A stretch of DNA of 64,000 nucleotides from contig CM043871.1 of the NCBI GenBank assembly GCA_023846275.1, positions 30,038,569 to 30,102,568 on the forward strand, read 5' to 3'. The notes under the pieces are model-generated. The model was not told where the DNA came from. It searched no databases and saw only the letters and a list, made by a program, of their open reading frames with translations. The DNA is from Vanilla planifolia (taxonomy: Eukaryota > Streptophyta > Magnoliopsida > Asparagales > Orchidaceae). A program made the translations under genes and the position numbers. This document shows positions 12,160 through 25,500 of the stretch, piece by piece. Each line of letters begins with the position of its first letter. The stretch's first letter is position 1.

Positions 12160-15100
12160 GCCCGCTTAAGGCGGAAATTGCACGCAGAAAAATGGCGGTT
12201 AATTAATGTCCGTTTTTTTTTTAAGTATTTATTATTTTATATTTTGACCATAAATATCCTTTTTTCAAGCGAAGGCACGGCGGTAAAAAGAAGGGGGTTC
12301 AACAATAGATACCGCCTAGAGGTTGATGATATTTTAGCGTTAGTTTTGAAGAAAAATTTGTAATCGTTAATAACATTATTTAAAATATTATTAAAGTATA
12401 TATTTAAAATATTTAAATTGCATTATATGGTAAAATGTTATCATTAAATTAATTTTTTAAATGATTTCTATGAAATTTATATTTATTAATTAAGAAATAT
12501 TATCAAAGAATTAAGAATAATAACAATGGGACAAAATATCGATAACATAGCATCTCGATTAGTATGTAACATGTATATTAGTGTAGCATCTCATTTTTGT
12601 TAAATCGATATCAAAGTTAGCTACCAAAGTGTATAAGGATTTATTAAACACTTAATTTGCTATATTAAGCTTTTATAAAAATCAATAGATTTTGATCCTC
12701 AAAGCTTGTATTTTGGGAGAATACATTGTTACATATTATTTTAACATCATGGACCAAAGTTTACTTCTTTTTGTTAAAATTTTATTGATACAAACGACTG
12801 AATAGGTTATGTTAAAGAATAGAATGTTTGATCTAAATGACTTAATATTTTAAATTCATGAAAATAACCTATAAAATAAACCATTGCAATTGAAATGCAT
12901 ACATCATTTAAAATACACATGCATTTGCATTTTTATTGTTAGAAATTATATCTATCAATTTACATCATCGAATTATGAAATCAAGAATATCTAGATAAAA
13001 TTTTAAATTAGTATAAATTAGAGCTTTTCATTATTTGATTTCACATATGTTAGTTGTGTGCATAGAAAAAGAAGTAATGATCTTATCTTATATATTTTAT
13101 TTTTTATAAATTTTTAAAATTAACTAAAAATAATATAAATAGTATGAACTATTCATCCAAAGTGAATATTAGATCATCTTAGATAGTTAATGTAGTTATT
13201 GAAACAATTTATGATCATCTCATATAATTGTAATGAATCCAATCATTGAGAGATATGACAGATCATCATTAGTGAGCCCTTATTAACATCACCCATGACA
13301 AAACATATGATCAACCACAATAATCAAACCTAAACATACTAATACTTAGTTTTTGCTTAATGACCAATTGATATATTTCTTGAAAGCTTCATTTTATGAA
13401 AGCATCTTTAAGTTTTAAGAGCAAAAATCTTAACTAAGGCACCAAAAAAAATATTAGTACTAAAGATAATCATTAACTAGTGTGTAGGACTTAGTTTTCA
13501 TGAATGTGTATAGGAATATTATAATGCCAAATATGCATATTGTGGAGTGGTAAAGAAAAAATGTATAGGAAACAACACACAATTGGTATTATAAAAATTT
13601 GCAAATGAAAAAAATATCATAACTACAAATAATAAAAATAAGGTTTATTATCTCTTTAAACGTTATAATTGTGATGTCTTTAATAGAACAAGGGTTATTT
13701 GATTAAGGCAAATTAAAAAGTAAAATAAAACAAAGAGCAAATAATTACAAATAGCAAGTTATTAACATGTGCATTAGGTTTATAAAGCATGTAATAGCCA
13801 AGATAAGCTCGTGATTTGGAGTGCATAACTTGTGTGAAAGTAATAAGGCAAACCATTTATATAGTTGAACTAATTACGATAATTTGGGAAAATTAGAGAA
13901 TAACAAAACCAAGGTGAGCCATAAGATTTAAGAGGATACGAGAAAGTCCAAGAAAGATGTGGCACCACTTGGTTGGCCCTTCCTAGATTCTGTACAAAAT
14001 AATCTATCTCTTTTACCTATCATTTTTATTTTTTAAAGCCATATGTATTTTTCTTTCTTTACCAAAAATCATGACAATTTTTTTTTTGTTTTAATACAAT
14101 CAAACCATGACAAAATTTGTCTTAAATTATTTCAAACATAAAAGAAACAATTTAAACATTGTAAAAAAAATCAATTTTTAAAGCAACCTTTGAAAACTAC
14201 AAAAATGCACACCTCTTTTAAATCTCAAGTTCCACAAGTTTGTCTAATTATTTCACTTCTTAGTTAAGTTGATGATATCATCATTTTTAGTAGAGGTGAT
14301 CTGAGATCTATGAAATACCTTAGTAGATTTCTAGAAACGTTTCGCGACATATGAGGTCTTCAACTACATACACATAAGAGCAAATTCCATGTAAGTAGAA
14401 CTATGAAGATAACAACATCTAAAAAAATAAATAAGGTCAATGTTTTCAATAGGGCTCTCTTCTTATAACATATCTAGGATGTCATATATTTATCAACAGA
14501 AAGAAAGCAATTTATTATCAACAAATACTTGATAAATTAAATAATAAGATGGTGTGGTGGAAGAAAAAATTATTATACATAAATGATAGATTAATCATAA
14601 TGAAATGTGTTCTAAGTTCTATTTCAATATTTTCACTAATGATAATAGCTAATCAAATGCAAATAATAGATAGAGATGAACAGATAATGAATACATATCT
14701 ATGATGAGAGTTTGATAACATTTATAAACATCACCAGATAGCTTGAGGCAAAGCATGTGCACTTATTAAAGAAAACATATTAAAATTGATAAAACTAAAG
14801 GATATCATGACTACATATTCCACTAAGTAGAATTGGAAAATGCTAACCAATCATTCTGTGTAAAATTTATGAAGGAAATGTTATCAAGTCAGACATATAA
14901 AAATGCATTGAAGATATTAAATATTTGGTATCAGCACATACACATAAATGTAATGTTTCAAGGCCTTATTTTTGGACCCTCAACTATGATGGGGCATTAA
15001 ACTTACAAAAGGAATAGAATGTAATCAAAATTTAAAGCAAGTTTTTTGAAGTGAAATTGAGAAAATTATTTAGAATATAGAATATCTCAACAAGATTTTA

Positions 15101-15840
15101 GTACTGGTCTAGAGAATCTTAAACAAGTTGATGCCTTTCTTGGAGCAATTACATAGATTCAAGATTCGGTTAGTTTCCAAACCTTCTTATTACCCAAGTG
15201 AGGATTCTTTAGGCTATGCTTTCACAAGTTGTCATCTGGCATAGAAGATATGATCTTTCTTCACTAGGGCTTCAGTAGTTTAGCAAAAGAAGACACAAAA
15301 CATTAAAAACACCCTTAACAATTGGTGGCAATAGATCTTTAAAAGTCCAATAAATTATGAAGTACTTCAAATCATTATGCTATTAATCTAATGGAATATT
15401 TGGAATGTAATAAATAAATAAGTCTATAAGAAATCTAATAAATTCAAATCCACCGTTATCCAATATATTATCAGCTAGTGTTACAACATATTTTAAGTGT
15501 ATCCCCCTAACATAATCTAAGAAGGAGAATAGGATCATGGTGAATATGGGTTTGGTTCCTCCTTTCAAACAAATAAAAATCAAAATGTGTTAACAAGAAG
15601 GAAAGGTCTATTATGAGAGGCATCATTCAAGACCATGAAGGCAATGTAATTCACATATTTGCTTTTCTAGATTATCATAGTTTGGCTATAGAGTGATGTA
15701 GTAACATCTCATACATCACGTAGAGGTTTCACTTATATGTGTACTAGTCCTATTTGAACTAGTAGCTATACTATGATTGATTCCTCTACTTCTCATTATT
15801 CTTCACTATCATTATTATTACAAGGGTCAATCATAGCGAA
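12160..15840. other. AT-rich intergenic DNA
   Basis: No gene supported. Long AT-rich tracts with scattered stop codons in all frames. A weak resemblance to a decayed reverse-transcriptase-like segment around 14.4-14.7 kb is too poor to call. Confidence 0.5.
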
Positions 15841-15849
15841 CACTTGTTT

Positions 15850-16560
15850 ATTACATATTTTAGTTTGCTTTTGTCTATCCGTTAAGTTATTTGTATACAC
15901 TTTAGTTTAATTAGTTTGAAAATCAATTGTCAGCTTTTTAAATAATTTTAACTTTAAATTCAGTACAAGATATTTCTTCAATAATCTCATAATTTTGTCG
16001 TTACAAACTTTTGTTGAAAATGAATTCAAAAAGGCTTAAAATTGAGTTTTGGGCTGTTTTGCTATCATTCATCACCATCCATAATCATTATCACCATCCG
16101 TGCTAACCTGTGCCAACCCTTCAAACTTGTTGATCTGCTCGAACCACGCCAACCCATCAACCCATGTCGACTCATCAACACACAGACCTGATTCGCAAAT
16201 GCACCTAACTCGTCAACTAGTGTTGATTCGCTCCAACCTTACCTTTCACCAAACTATCACTCAAAGCATACAGGTCTATTTGAAAATTGCTTATATCAAA
16301 TTAATTTGTAGCTTTTTAAGACAATATTTTTGGGTAAAATTCAAAATATTTTTTTGTAATTTGTGATGACTTTTGGAATTTTAAAATGTCCTTTAGAATT
16401 TCAAAATGTGTCACTTAGTATTCATACATATCATTTTGTATTTCTATAGTCGCAAATTATTATTGTACATTTGATGTCTCTATAAATAAGAATGTCCACT
16501 GTGTTGTACATAATATAATTTTAAAAAAAATAACGAAGTGTTATCGTCAAGCTTGTTTGA
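15850..16560 (-). mobile_element. Degraded retroelement fragment
   Basis: The minus strand around 15950-16035 resembles + strand 38985-39050, which lies in the gag-side part of the gypsy element: both hold AAAACTCAATTTTAAG followed by a TTTTTGAATnnATTTTCAAC stretch. The adjacent C-rich stretch 16075-16240 is a run of degenerate short units around CCAACCCATCAAC. A TATA-like CTATAAATAAG lies near 16480. I infer a relic of the same gypsy family in opposite orientation. No ORF survives. Confidence 0.4.
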
Positions 16561-19500
16561 TACGAACATGTCGAGTGCGATCAATCCAATAATGTGATTC
16601 TAGATATGCATTAGGAAGGCAAACGAGAGGCTTAAAAGGGGAGATCTCGATCCATTATCCAACATATACGAAAGACCATCAAATCACTAAGAAAGTGCTT
16701 AGCCGTTTAATTTCATATTTCAAAAAATTTAATCGTAGAATCCAACTTTTTTTCATTTGTACATGTGACCAAGTGATTTCTTGTTTGTCATTTTAAGAAC
16801 TTCACTTGTGTATGTATATTATCACTTCATCACCAATGTGAGTACTTTAGTTATAGGTTTTTAAAACTAGTTATCCTTTAGGTTGAGATCCTTTATGTTA
16901 AAATCAATATAAGTGCTTGACTTATAGGAAAAGTTCTTAGTTGCCTGACAATTCCAAGATTTTCAATTCTAAACATAAAACACATTGGGTAAGCCTTTGT
17001 ACGAATAAATTGTTTGAACTTAAGAACTTAATTAAGCTAAAAATAGGTATTAGCATATCATTTTATATCATAAAGACATTAATAAAAGCTATTAGAAAAG
17101 GTTCAGAATTATGCAACATAAGAAAATACACTAAAGTTGAAATTGAGTTAGAGTACACTATATTAATTAAAATGATCCAAGGGAGCTTAAACTCACATTG
17201 AAGAAATGTTGATACTTTTCAACAAATTAAGATGGAAATAACAACCACAATATTCTTAAGATGGTCATAGTGTTCCATTTCAATGTAGATCCTTTATAAA
17301 TTTGAAAAAAAGTTTGTCTAACTTACAATAGCTAATCATATAAGGTGCAAAATCTAATCTCTAAGGGAAAGTACTTAAATTCAAAGATATTAAAATTGCT
17401 TATATCAATATGCAAAATGAATTTCATTATCTTATTGGATGACATTTCAAGTCCTTGCCTCCCACATTGGATCATTGATTCATTTGGATTGATACGAAGG
17501 GAAATCGTTTTTGGACATAGGGGATTCATGAGCATGCTTCCAAATGCAATGCTTCATAATTGGATGATTTTTGCTTTGATCTCATACAAAACAAGGCTAA
17601 CACTTTTTATATTTTCTTAGATCATATTGGAACATTTGCTCCACTCCAAATTCAAACATTTTTTATCTCGTATAAGTGGATCAACATTCTTCTTCTAATA
17701 GGTACGCTATGTTTTTGTCTATGCACATCAACACTAGGGTACTATTCATTTAGCATGTCCTTCGATTGGGACAATTGTCATTTTGCTTTGTTACAATATA
17801 CAACTGGTATTGTTCATTTTTTGCTTCATCATCGCTACATGAAATACTACTTTTCTCACATTGAAAAAATATGTCCACACATTGGAGATGTTGGATCATT
17901 ATGTTACATTACACACGTTCCACATCATTAGACTAATACGATTAACAAACAAAGCATCTGACGAATCAGTTGGAGGATAGAAGGAATCAAAGCCGCATGC
18001 AATTAAGTTGGATACTAAAAGTGAGTTATCACAGTCTACTTATCATGTACAATTGAAAGTGTGGGGGATACTTTATAAACCAATGCCAGTTAATTGGCTT
18101 GTACTATTTGCAATTATTATTAATAATAATATATAAGTATTTATAAAAAAATTAGATAAGTGATTAATAGTGCTGAAATACTTTATAAAAGTTTTTATTA
18201 GTATATATAACTAGTGCTAATGGTTGTAGTGGAGAAATGTGTGTGTGTGTGTGTATAATTTTAAAAATTAAATTGAAAATATACAATTTGATAATTTGAG
18301 TATTTTCTTGCTTGGTGGCTTATCTTTCCTTTTTACAATTCTTTGGTCAATATTGTATGTTTATTTGATGATAAGTATTGCAAGTTTATTTCATGAGTGT
18401 TAACTTAATATCTTCAATTTATTCCACATCCATAATATTTTTTACATTTCAATTGCATTACTTCTCCCACCTCTCTTCAATAGCTCAATTCCTCCACTCT
18501 CTAACACTGTAACAATCATTGCTATTATATCCCCCTTGATTGTGTTTGTGCACTGTCATGCACATCATCCACAACAGGCTCACTGACACCCACACACTAC
18601 CCTGCACTACACATGTCAGCCACTGCTCCGCATGCCAACACCTAGCCAAAAATCTTGTCATCAAAGCCTCCTCTTTTATCTCTATCACTAACTTGTCTTA
18701 ATCACTTCCTTTCTTTGTAAAATTAGGTAAACATTAATTAATTTTGATATTTTGATTTTCCAATTTTGAATTGTCAATACTATGACAGAACCCATTGTGA
18801 TCACCTTTTAGTTATTATAAGGTTTACTTATATACCTTTGTTAATTATATCATAAAGTTTGAAAAAATCAAGACTATTATTTAAATTCTTCATCTTTTTA
18901 TTGGACAATTCATTGATTTTCAATTCAAATATAATTATACTTCTATTGTCTCTAATATCCATTGTACTATCAAAAAGATAATGTACCTCGCTTGGCAAGA
19001 TTTGGTCTAGGTAATGCTGATTTCTTTGCCCATCATATTCTTTTAGAAAAGTCTTAATTGGGTTAGAAAAAAATCTCTTTCTTTAGAGTTTGCTATTGTT
19101 ATTGACGTCGATCACTTGTGTTGCATAAGCTTCGATCTATCCATACAAAAACAAAAAAGTGCAGTAAAACATGGAATAATAAAATCCTATTTATCATAAA
19201 ATATTATATGAAAAAACTTCATTACAGTTCCAAATTACAAAATAAAGAACACATAACAACTGGCATACGTTATAATGTTTGGCATGTGATCTTCTGTTTC
19301 ACAGTCAATGGGAAGGAATTTTAAATGCACGCAGACTTCATTTGTTATCTGTCTTTATTAGGATTTCATATTCGGTCAATTAGGTCAGTTAGTCAAATTG
19401 ATTGATTGAATGATCAACTTTTTTGTCAAGTCCAATTGAAATTGGATCCAAATCAAGTGGAATCAAAACCCAAATCCAAATGAAAAAAAACCAAGTTGAA

Positions 19501-19590
19501 CAAAAACATATCGAACTTCCTTTTTGAACTCGACTAATAAATCGAATTTATGATCTTCGTTTTAATAGACAATTTTAGGTGAACAAATTG
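16560..19590. other. Intergenic DNA without a supported gene
   Basis: ORFs of 91 and 123 codons (17345-17620 and 17560-17931) have no recognisable motif, overlap in different frames and lack splice or promoter context, so they are not called. A (GT)n run lies at 18239-18254. The segment 18470-18720 is C-richer but shows no gene. Confidence 0.5.
18239..18254. repeat. (GT)n microsatellite
   Basis: Eight GT units ending in GTATAATT, within intergenic DNA. Confidence 0.85.
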
Positions 19591-19597
19591 TTTATTT

Positions 19598-22500
19598 CTA
19601 CAAAAGGTCAGCAGGCATTTCACCAGATTCAAATCTTCTACGATTCTCAACGGCTTCTTCGACCCTCTGACTAAATTCTTCATTAGAGCAAGACAACATG
19701 TACCTTAGCTTGAAGTTTAAACGATTCTCCACAAGTATCTTGTGCCTTGGTACGATTCTTCCATCCAAAGAATAACTGAAGAACCTGTAAACATCTATAG
19801 GATGAAGAAAAAAACCGAAGCAAAACCCAACAAGTTATTCGAACTGACCTGGGAAATTCGATGAGGTCCCGCAACGGTCGAACCATCGTTCGTCTCAGAT
19901 AACGGTATTTCGGTCGAAGGATGTCCAGATTGTATCGGAGAAGCATTGGGAAATCTGTTATCATCTCACCAAGAGTATGCTGTCTAATGCCCAATGAGAG
20001 AAAGTACTTAACGTTGACATCCAACTTAGTTGTAATGCTGCATCCAATGAGCTCTGGATCAGAAGCAATCACCTTTGCTATGTTGTCCTTGGTCACCCCA
20101 GCAGCTGTAAGCAGAAAAATGACCTGTCAAGTGCAAATGAGTTACATAAGTTTTGCTATTCTAATCCATGCATCATAAATTACATATCATTTGCAAATTA
20201 ACTTTTCTATGCTATGCTTATTAGTGTTCTTGCAAATGCATTTGTTGGATATGGCACAAGCAAGCAACTTCTGTAATGCAAAATGGTTTATCTCTTTAAG
20301 GTTTGTAACTCATTCTGCGTCAAGGTCATAAAACAAAATAGTTCTGGGCAACTATATGACAAAAAGAGCCGTTAGTTTTTGTGATATACTAAAACAAATC
20401 CAAGATTACCCGTGAAATCTTCAGCTTTCCTAAGATAACCCAAGATTAAGTTGCATCCACAACAAGGGAAGCTCATGATTTTATTCAAGCAATTAGTAGG
20501 AGACGATCATTTGGGACGATACAAGCTAGATTTTTTATAAGGCATCAAACTATGAAGCTTCTGCTACACATAAATATTCTAGAAAACTAAACATTGCTTT
20601 CCTGAATGAAAAATAAAATATAAGATGCACAACTCCTTTCTCTAAATAAGAATCAACCCAAGAGAAACAACGGCAGGCAATGACCTTTGGAGTAATTGTG
20701 CATAGAAAATAATTCTCTAAGTACCGTATTTAGCAAGCTTAGAGGTGGATGAATAGAAAAAAATAGAATTGGTATAGTTAGAAAGGGTTAAAGATAATAT
20801 TATAAAGTTATGAGTACTTTTAAAGATATTTAGAAGAATATTTTCATAATTAATCTTTCTAATATCATTGATATTATTTTAATATTTCTAACAGTATTTT
20901 CCTTCAAATAAGGGCATATATATCATAGAAATCTTGACTTGAAAAGATTAGATCTAAAAGGTACGATAATCTTTATAAGAACATCAACTATCTATTTTTT
21001 TCTCAAGAAACAAGGATACTTTTCTTATATGACACATCTCAAATAAAATAACAATCTACATAATTTACTTAATGTTTTCATAAAAAATAGGATTGTTTGC
21101 AATATAAGTGCTTACTTGATTATCGAATTTAAGAACCAATGACAGAGTGCTTAACAACCAATTTATTCAATGAGTTTTTTATCCACATTATTTCACAAAT
21201 AGAATAAGCCATTACTTTATTTTTAGCTTTTACACTTTATCTATCAACTACTGTTTATTTTTTACTTTCCTAAGACACTATTTTATTCTACAAAAACACG
21301 ATATTTAAGAGGTAAATTTTCAATCTTAATACGCATGGCATAATCAGTAACAAAATAAGCTTCAATTTGCCACAGGTTATGCCTTTGATATAGAAGTTCT
21401 TTCCTAGAAAATCTTTAATATAACTCCAAACTCTTAAAACAATATTTCATTGCTTCATCTTGGGATTTTACAGATAGTGGTTTACCACACTAATAACAAA
21501 GGAAATATCAAGTTGAACAATAGTCACACGTATGTGCTCAAGAAGATAACCAAGTGTATCATCGAATGGTTCTTCGTCCAGGGAATTTTGAATTATCCAC
21601 AATTGACTTAGTCAACTTTCATCCAAGAACAGTTTCCTCAAGAAGATATACAATGTCAAAAAAAAAAAAAAGAAGATATACAATGTCTTCTTGAGGAGAG
21701 AGAAACACATCATTTGCTACATGCAAACTCAATCCCCAAAAAATAGTTTAAATGACCTCAAGTTTTTATAATGAAAATCTTCTAAAGTTACTGTAAAATT
21801 AGCAGATGATGCACCAAATCACATGTGTGATGATCCAAGAGAGTCTGAATTTCAATATCTATTATAATTTTCATTTTGGAACCAAGACAACTTTGTGGTA
21901 CAACTGGGAAAAGACAAAGTGAAAAGGGGCAACACAAAGGTACAAAAAGAGGTGGACAATCTATCAAGAGAAATAAGAGATTATACAACATGGTGAGTAG
22001 TTTGGCACATACCTTTACAAAGGGCAATTTACATATCTAAATCTAATGTTTTGGCAGATTCTCAACCATAGACCATGTCATGATTAGTAGTATGTTAGAA
22101 GGAGACAGTCGGGACAATCAAGTATAGAACTGAAGTGGAGTAGCAACATGAATTAGAATAAGGGTTAAAAGCAGAATATTAGTAGGAATTTCAATTAATG
22201 ATGAGGTAATGAAATGTAATATCCATGAAAATATATACACATTAAGGGTAATAGATAGAAACTTGATTTGATTAAATAGCATATTGCGAAAACAACATTT
22301 CCCTAGAATTTGGCAAAATGTTTAGGTGAAATATCAAAATGTAGGTAACATCAAGCATATGACATTGTTTATGTTTAATCACACCATTTTGTTGTGAGGC
22401 ATATAAACATTAAGATTGATGAATAATACCATGCTTAGTACAAAAAAATTGAAACACATATTTAATAAATTTTAACACATAATCAGAACAAAGAGTTTAA

Positions 22501-25500
22501 ATAGAGACAGAAAAATGAAATTTAATTTCTCAATAAAATTGTTTGAAGACATCTAATAGAGTTGACTGACATTTTAAAAAGCATACCTATTTGACTATAG
22601 TGAGCTCATCTTTAAAGAAAACAAAATAACGATATCCCAAATGAATTGAGACAAGGCTAAGACCCCAAGCATCTAAGTGTACTAAATCAAAAAGAGCCCC
22701 ACTACAAGAGATGGTAGATAAAAGAAAAAAAGAAATGGAGGTACTTTTCACACAAACATCACATTCAAATATTGTGAGGAAAGATGGATAAAGTCACGTA
22801 GACAATGAAGGGTTGAATAATTGAAATTATAGTACCACTAGTATGGAGATAACATAATTGAGAAAGAAGTGGATGCCAAGCTAAAGAGATAAAATATACC
22901 TATTCAACACCCTTATCAATCATCTTCTTCATACTAAACAATAAAAATGTGAGAACATCACAGAGCCATTATGAGAATTGGTAAAATAATGAATAATAAA
23001 AAAATTACATATAAAATAGGAAAAATTAGGAGATTGTTTAGAGTCAATCAAGGTAAGAGACAAACAAAACCTTTTCTATAAACATGTGAAGGAGGTCTAA
23101 AGGAAAAAATGACAAAACCAAAATGTACCAAAGCAAGTAGTCGTAGTAGAAGCAAAATAATATGTGAGGCAATAGGTAGGTAAGAGTAGTGTACAATATC
23201 ACCATAGCTGCCCATAATAGGAACAAAGGAAGTAATAATAACATGTTAAATAATGGTATGATAGCCAACCTTTTTCCAACAGTACTATGAGTGACTAATT
23301 CTTGACATTGTTGGCAAGTCGCAAAGGAGTTGCCATCACGAGCTTTATTGCCATGTCAACAACTATGACCATGATTACCAGGAATCTCTCAAGAATCAAC
23401 AACAAGAACATGTTCAAGAATTGAGCACAACGCAAAGAGCTCAGTGACTTATAAAATATGTGCAAGAGCTATTGAAGTATTAGAAATTACAAAATCAACT
23501 ATTAACAAAGCTTAAACAAACTGAAACAACAGATGTAGTTTGTAGATAAACTTGGCTGCAAGAAACTTCTCATTTGATTTTTACCAAGATGTGCAGTCAA
23601 TGGAAAATGGACAATATTGAAAAATTTCATCCCACTTGCCTTTTAATGTAATCTGATAATATTGAACAAATTTATCACCTTCTTGTAAGGAAAAGATGTT
23701 AAAGTAAAGAATATATGCCCAAGAGATGTTATTGTTTTGAAAGTATATGGAAAAAAGAAATGAAATTTTCACATCCCTCTTGTGATTTCCTGAAACACGA
23801 CAATAGTTGATATTTGTCATTTGGTATATTTGGTGGTATCTATTAGTTTAGGCATCGACAAGTCTAGACGGTAAAGCTTCTCATGAGATTCAATAAGAAA
23901 TTTGAAAGACACAAGACCACAATAAATAATTTGATATCACTGAGTTTGATATGATACCAATGGTTGATGAAATCTTTGTTTCAAAGACAGATACCATCAA
24001 TAAATACCAATAAGAAATAAATGAGCTGATCAAGAATAAAGCTTAGTTGACAAGAAGGCAAATTGTCTTCATAAGCAATTACAATAGAGAGAAAAACAAC
24101 TGGAAGCATTATGGTGTAAATGGGTTCAGCTAGTGGTGAAGATGTGTTGGTTGCATGATAGCAATATGGCAGTAGCATGGAGGAGAAACAGCACAACAAT
24201 ATTATGTAACATGGTGGCACAGAAAATGACAGGGTAGTGATGCAGCAAGCAGGACCAGGCAGGGAATGGGATGATGCAGCAACAGGACACGGCAACAATG
24301 TGTTGCAGCAGGGCATGACAAATGGAGGGGATGAGACACTCAATGGGGGTAGCAACACAAAGGATCACTACAAAAGAATGTCATATAATCAGGGCAAGGG
24401 CTGTTTGGGAGGGACAGGTGTGTTGGTTTTGGGGCGATTGCTTGTGCTTGTAGGATTTGCAAGGCTTAGGGTGAAGAGCAGGTGAACAGTGTTGGTTTAG
24501 TGGGACGGTGAGGGAAGGGTGAGGTAAGCTTTGTAGGAAGTTGAGGCAAGGGGCTTGTGGGAAGATGAGATCATGGCAAAAAAACAACTTCGCTCTGATA
24601 CCATGTTAAAGTGAAAGAAAAAGTTATTTTGTTACCTCTAAAGATAGTTATAAATAGGCAAAATAGATTAGATTTAATTGAAAAAAAAATAAAAATAATA
24701 TTACAAATTTATGATAGAAGATTCTAAAGATGTTTATCAAAATATTCCTATGTTCGATCTTCCTAATATCATTAACATTATTCCCAATACTAATTTTAAA
24801 TTCAGAAGGTAGCAAAAATTGGTGATCTACATATGTTAAGACACATCCTAAAAGATTTAGGCACATTTTGTGGATAAAGTTATGATATTGGTTTGGACCA
24901 AAGTGTACACTACCTCGATACTACGCATAAAGTCACTACAAATAATATTCAAACTATAACACCCATATTACGATTCAAAATGGATGAATCATAAGTTGAC
25001 AAGTCTATGATACAAGAGACTAATTAGATCAAGGAGTGATCCCTGAACAATAACATAAAAGAGGATAAACTATACATCAATAAAAACTAGTAAGGCTAAG
25101 TGGAGAGATGTATTAATGAATTGCATAACTTTCAAAAGCAATAAAAAAATTCATGATATATATTTATATAAATATTAGACTCACAAATTTTATATAGAGA
25201 TGCCATTTTAAGGACGGAAAAAAAGCCAATTATGGTCAAAACAAACAATCTCAATACTATGGGCCAGGTCATGGTAAAATGCATTTTGAAGCAAAATCTT
25301 TGACCTCACAATCACATGCAAGTTGTTTAAGACACATATTAGACTAATAGAATATATTTTTCTATTCCTACATTTGAAAAAAAAACTAAGGTGTATGGGT
25401 CAAATCATGACCACACCATAATATTGGGAACAATAAACCTTACTTGTGTGTGTGCTTAGTAATATACCATAACGTAAACATGAAAGACAAAACTAAAAAG

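Larger units (their letters stand above)
20720..24793 (-). mobile_element. Decayed Ty1/copia LTR retrotransposon in mTERF2 intron 4
   Basis: About 4.1 kb, same orientation as mTERF2. The primer-binding site TGGTATCAGAGC (initiator Met-tRNA type) reads on the minus strand from 24603 to 24592, directly after a 5' LTR at about 24793-24604 that ends in ACA on that strand. The 3' LTR (about 20893-20720) begins TGTTAGAAATATT and shares ATAATATTA, TCTTTAGA and TAATATCATTrAyATTATT-type blocks with the 5' copy. Inside, minus-strand 22445-22330 encodes the copia integrase signature around QQNG (GIIHQS, then a stop, then SQQNGV), and 22665-22560 gives the integrase core segment before it. Many stops and frameshifts interrupt it, so it is inactive. 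Confidence 0.8.

Noticed and set aside
17345..17931. Two overlapping ORFs of 91 and 123 codons
   Set aside because: No motif, different frames, and AT-rich intergenic setting; likely chance.
23981..24587. Overlapping 80-125 codon ORFs on both strands
   Set aside because: They lie in the 5' part of the decayed copia element next to its primer-binding site. No gag domain is clear, and the Cys/Pro/Leu-rich products look like antisense noise.
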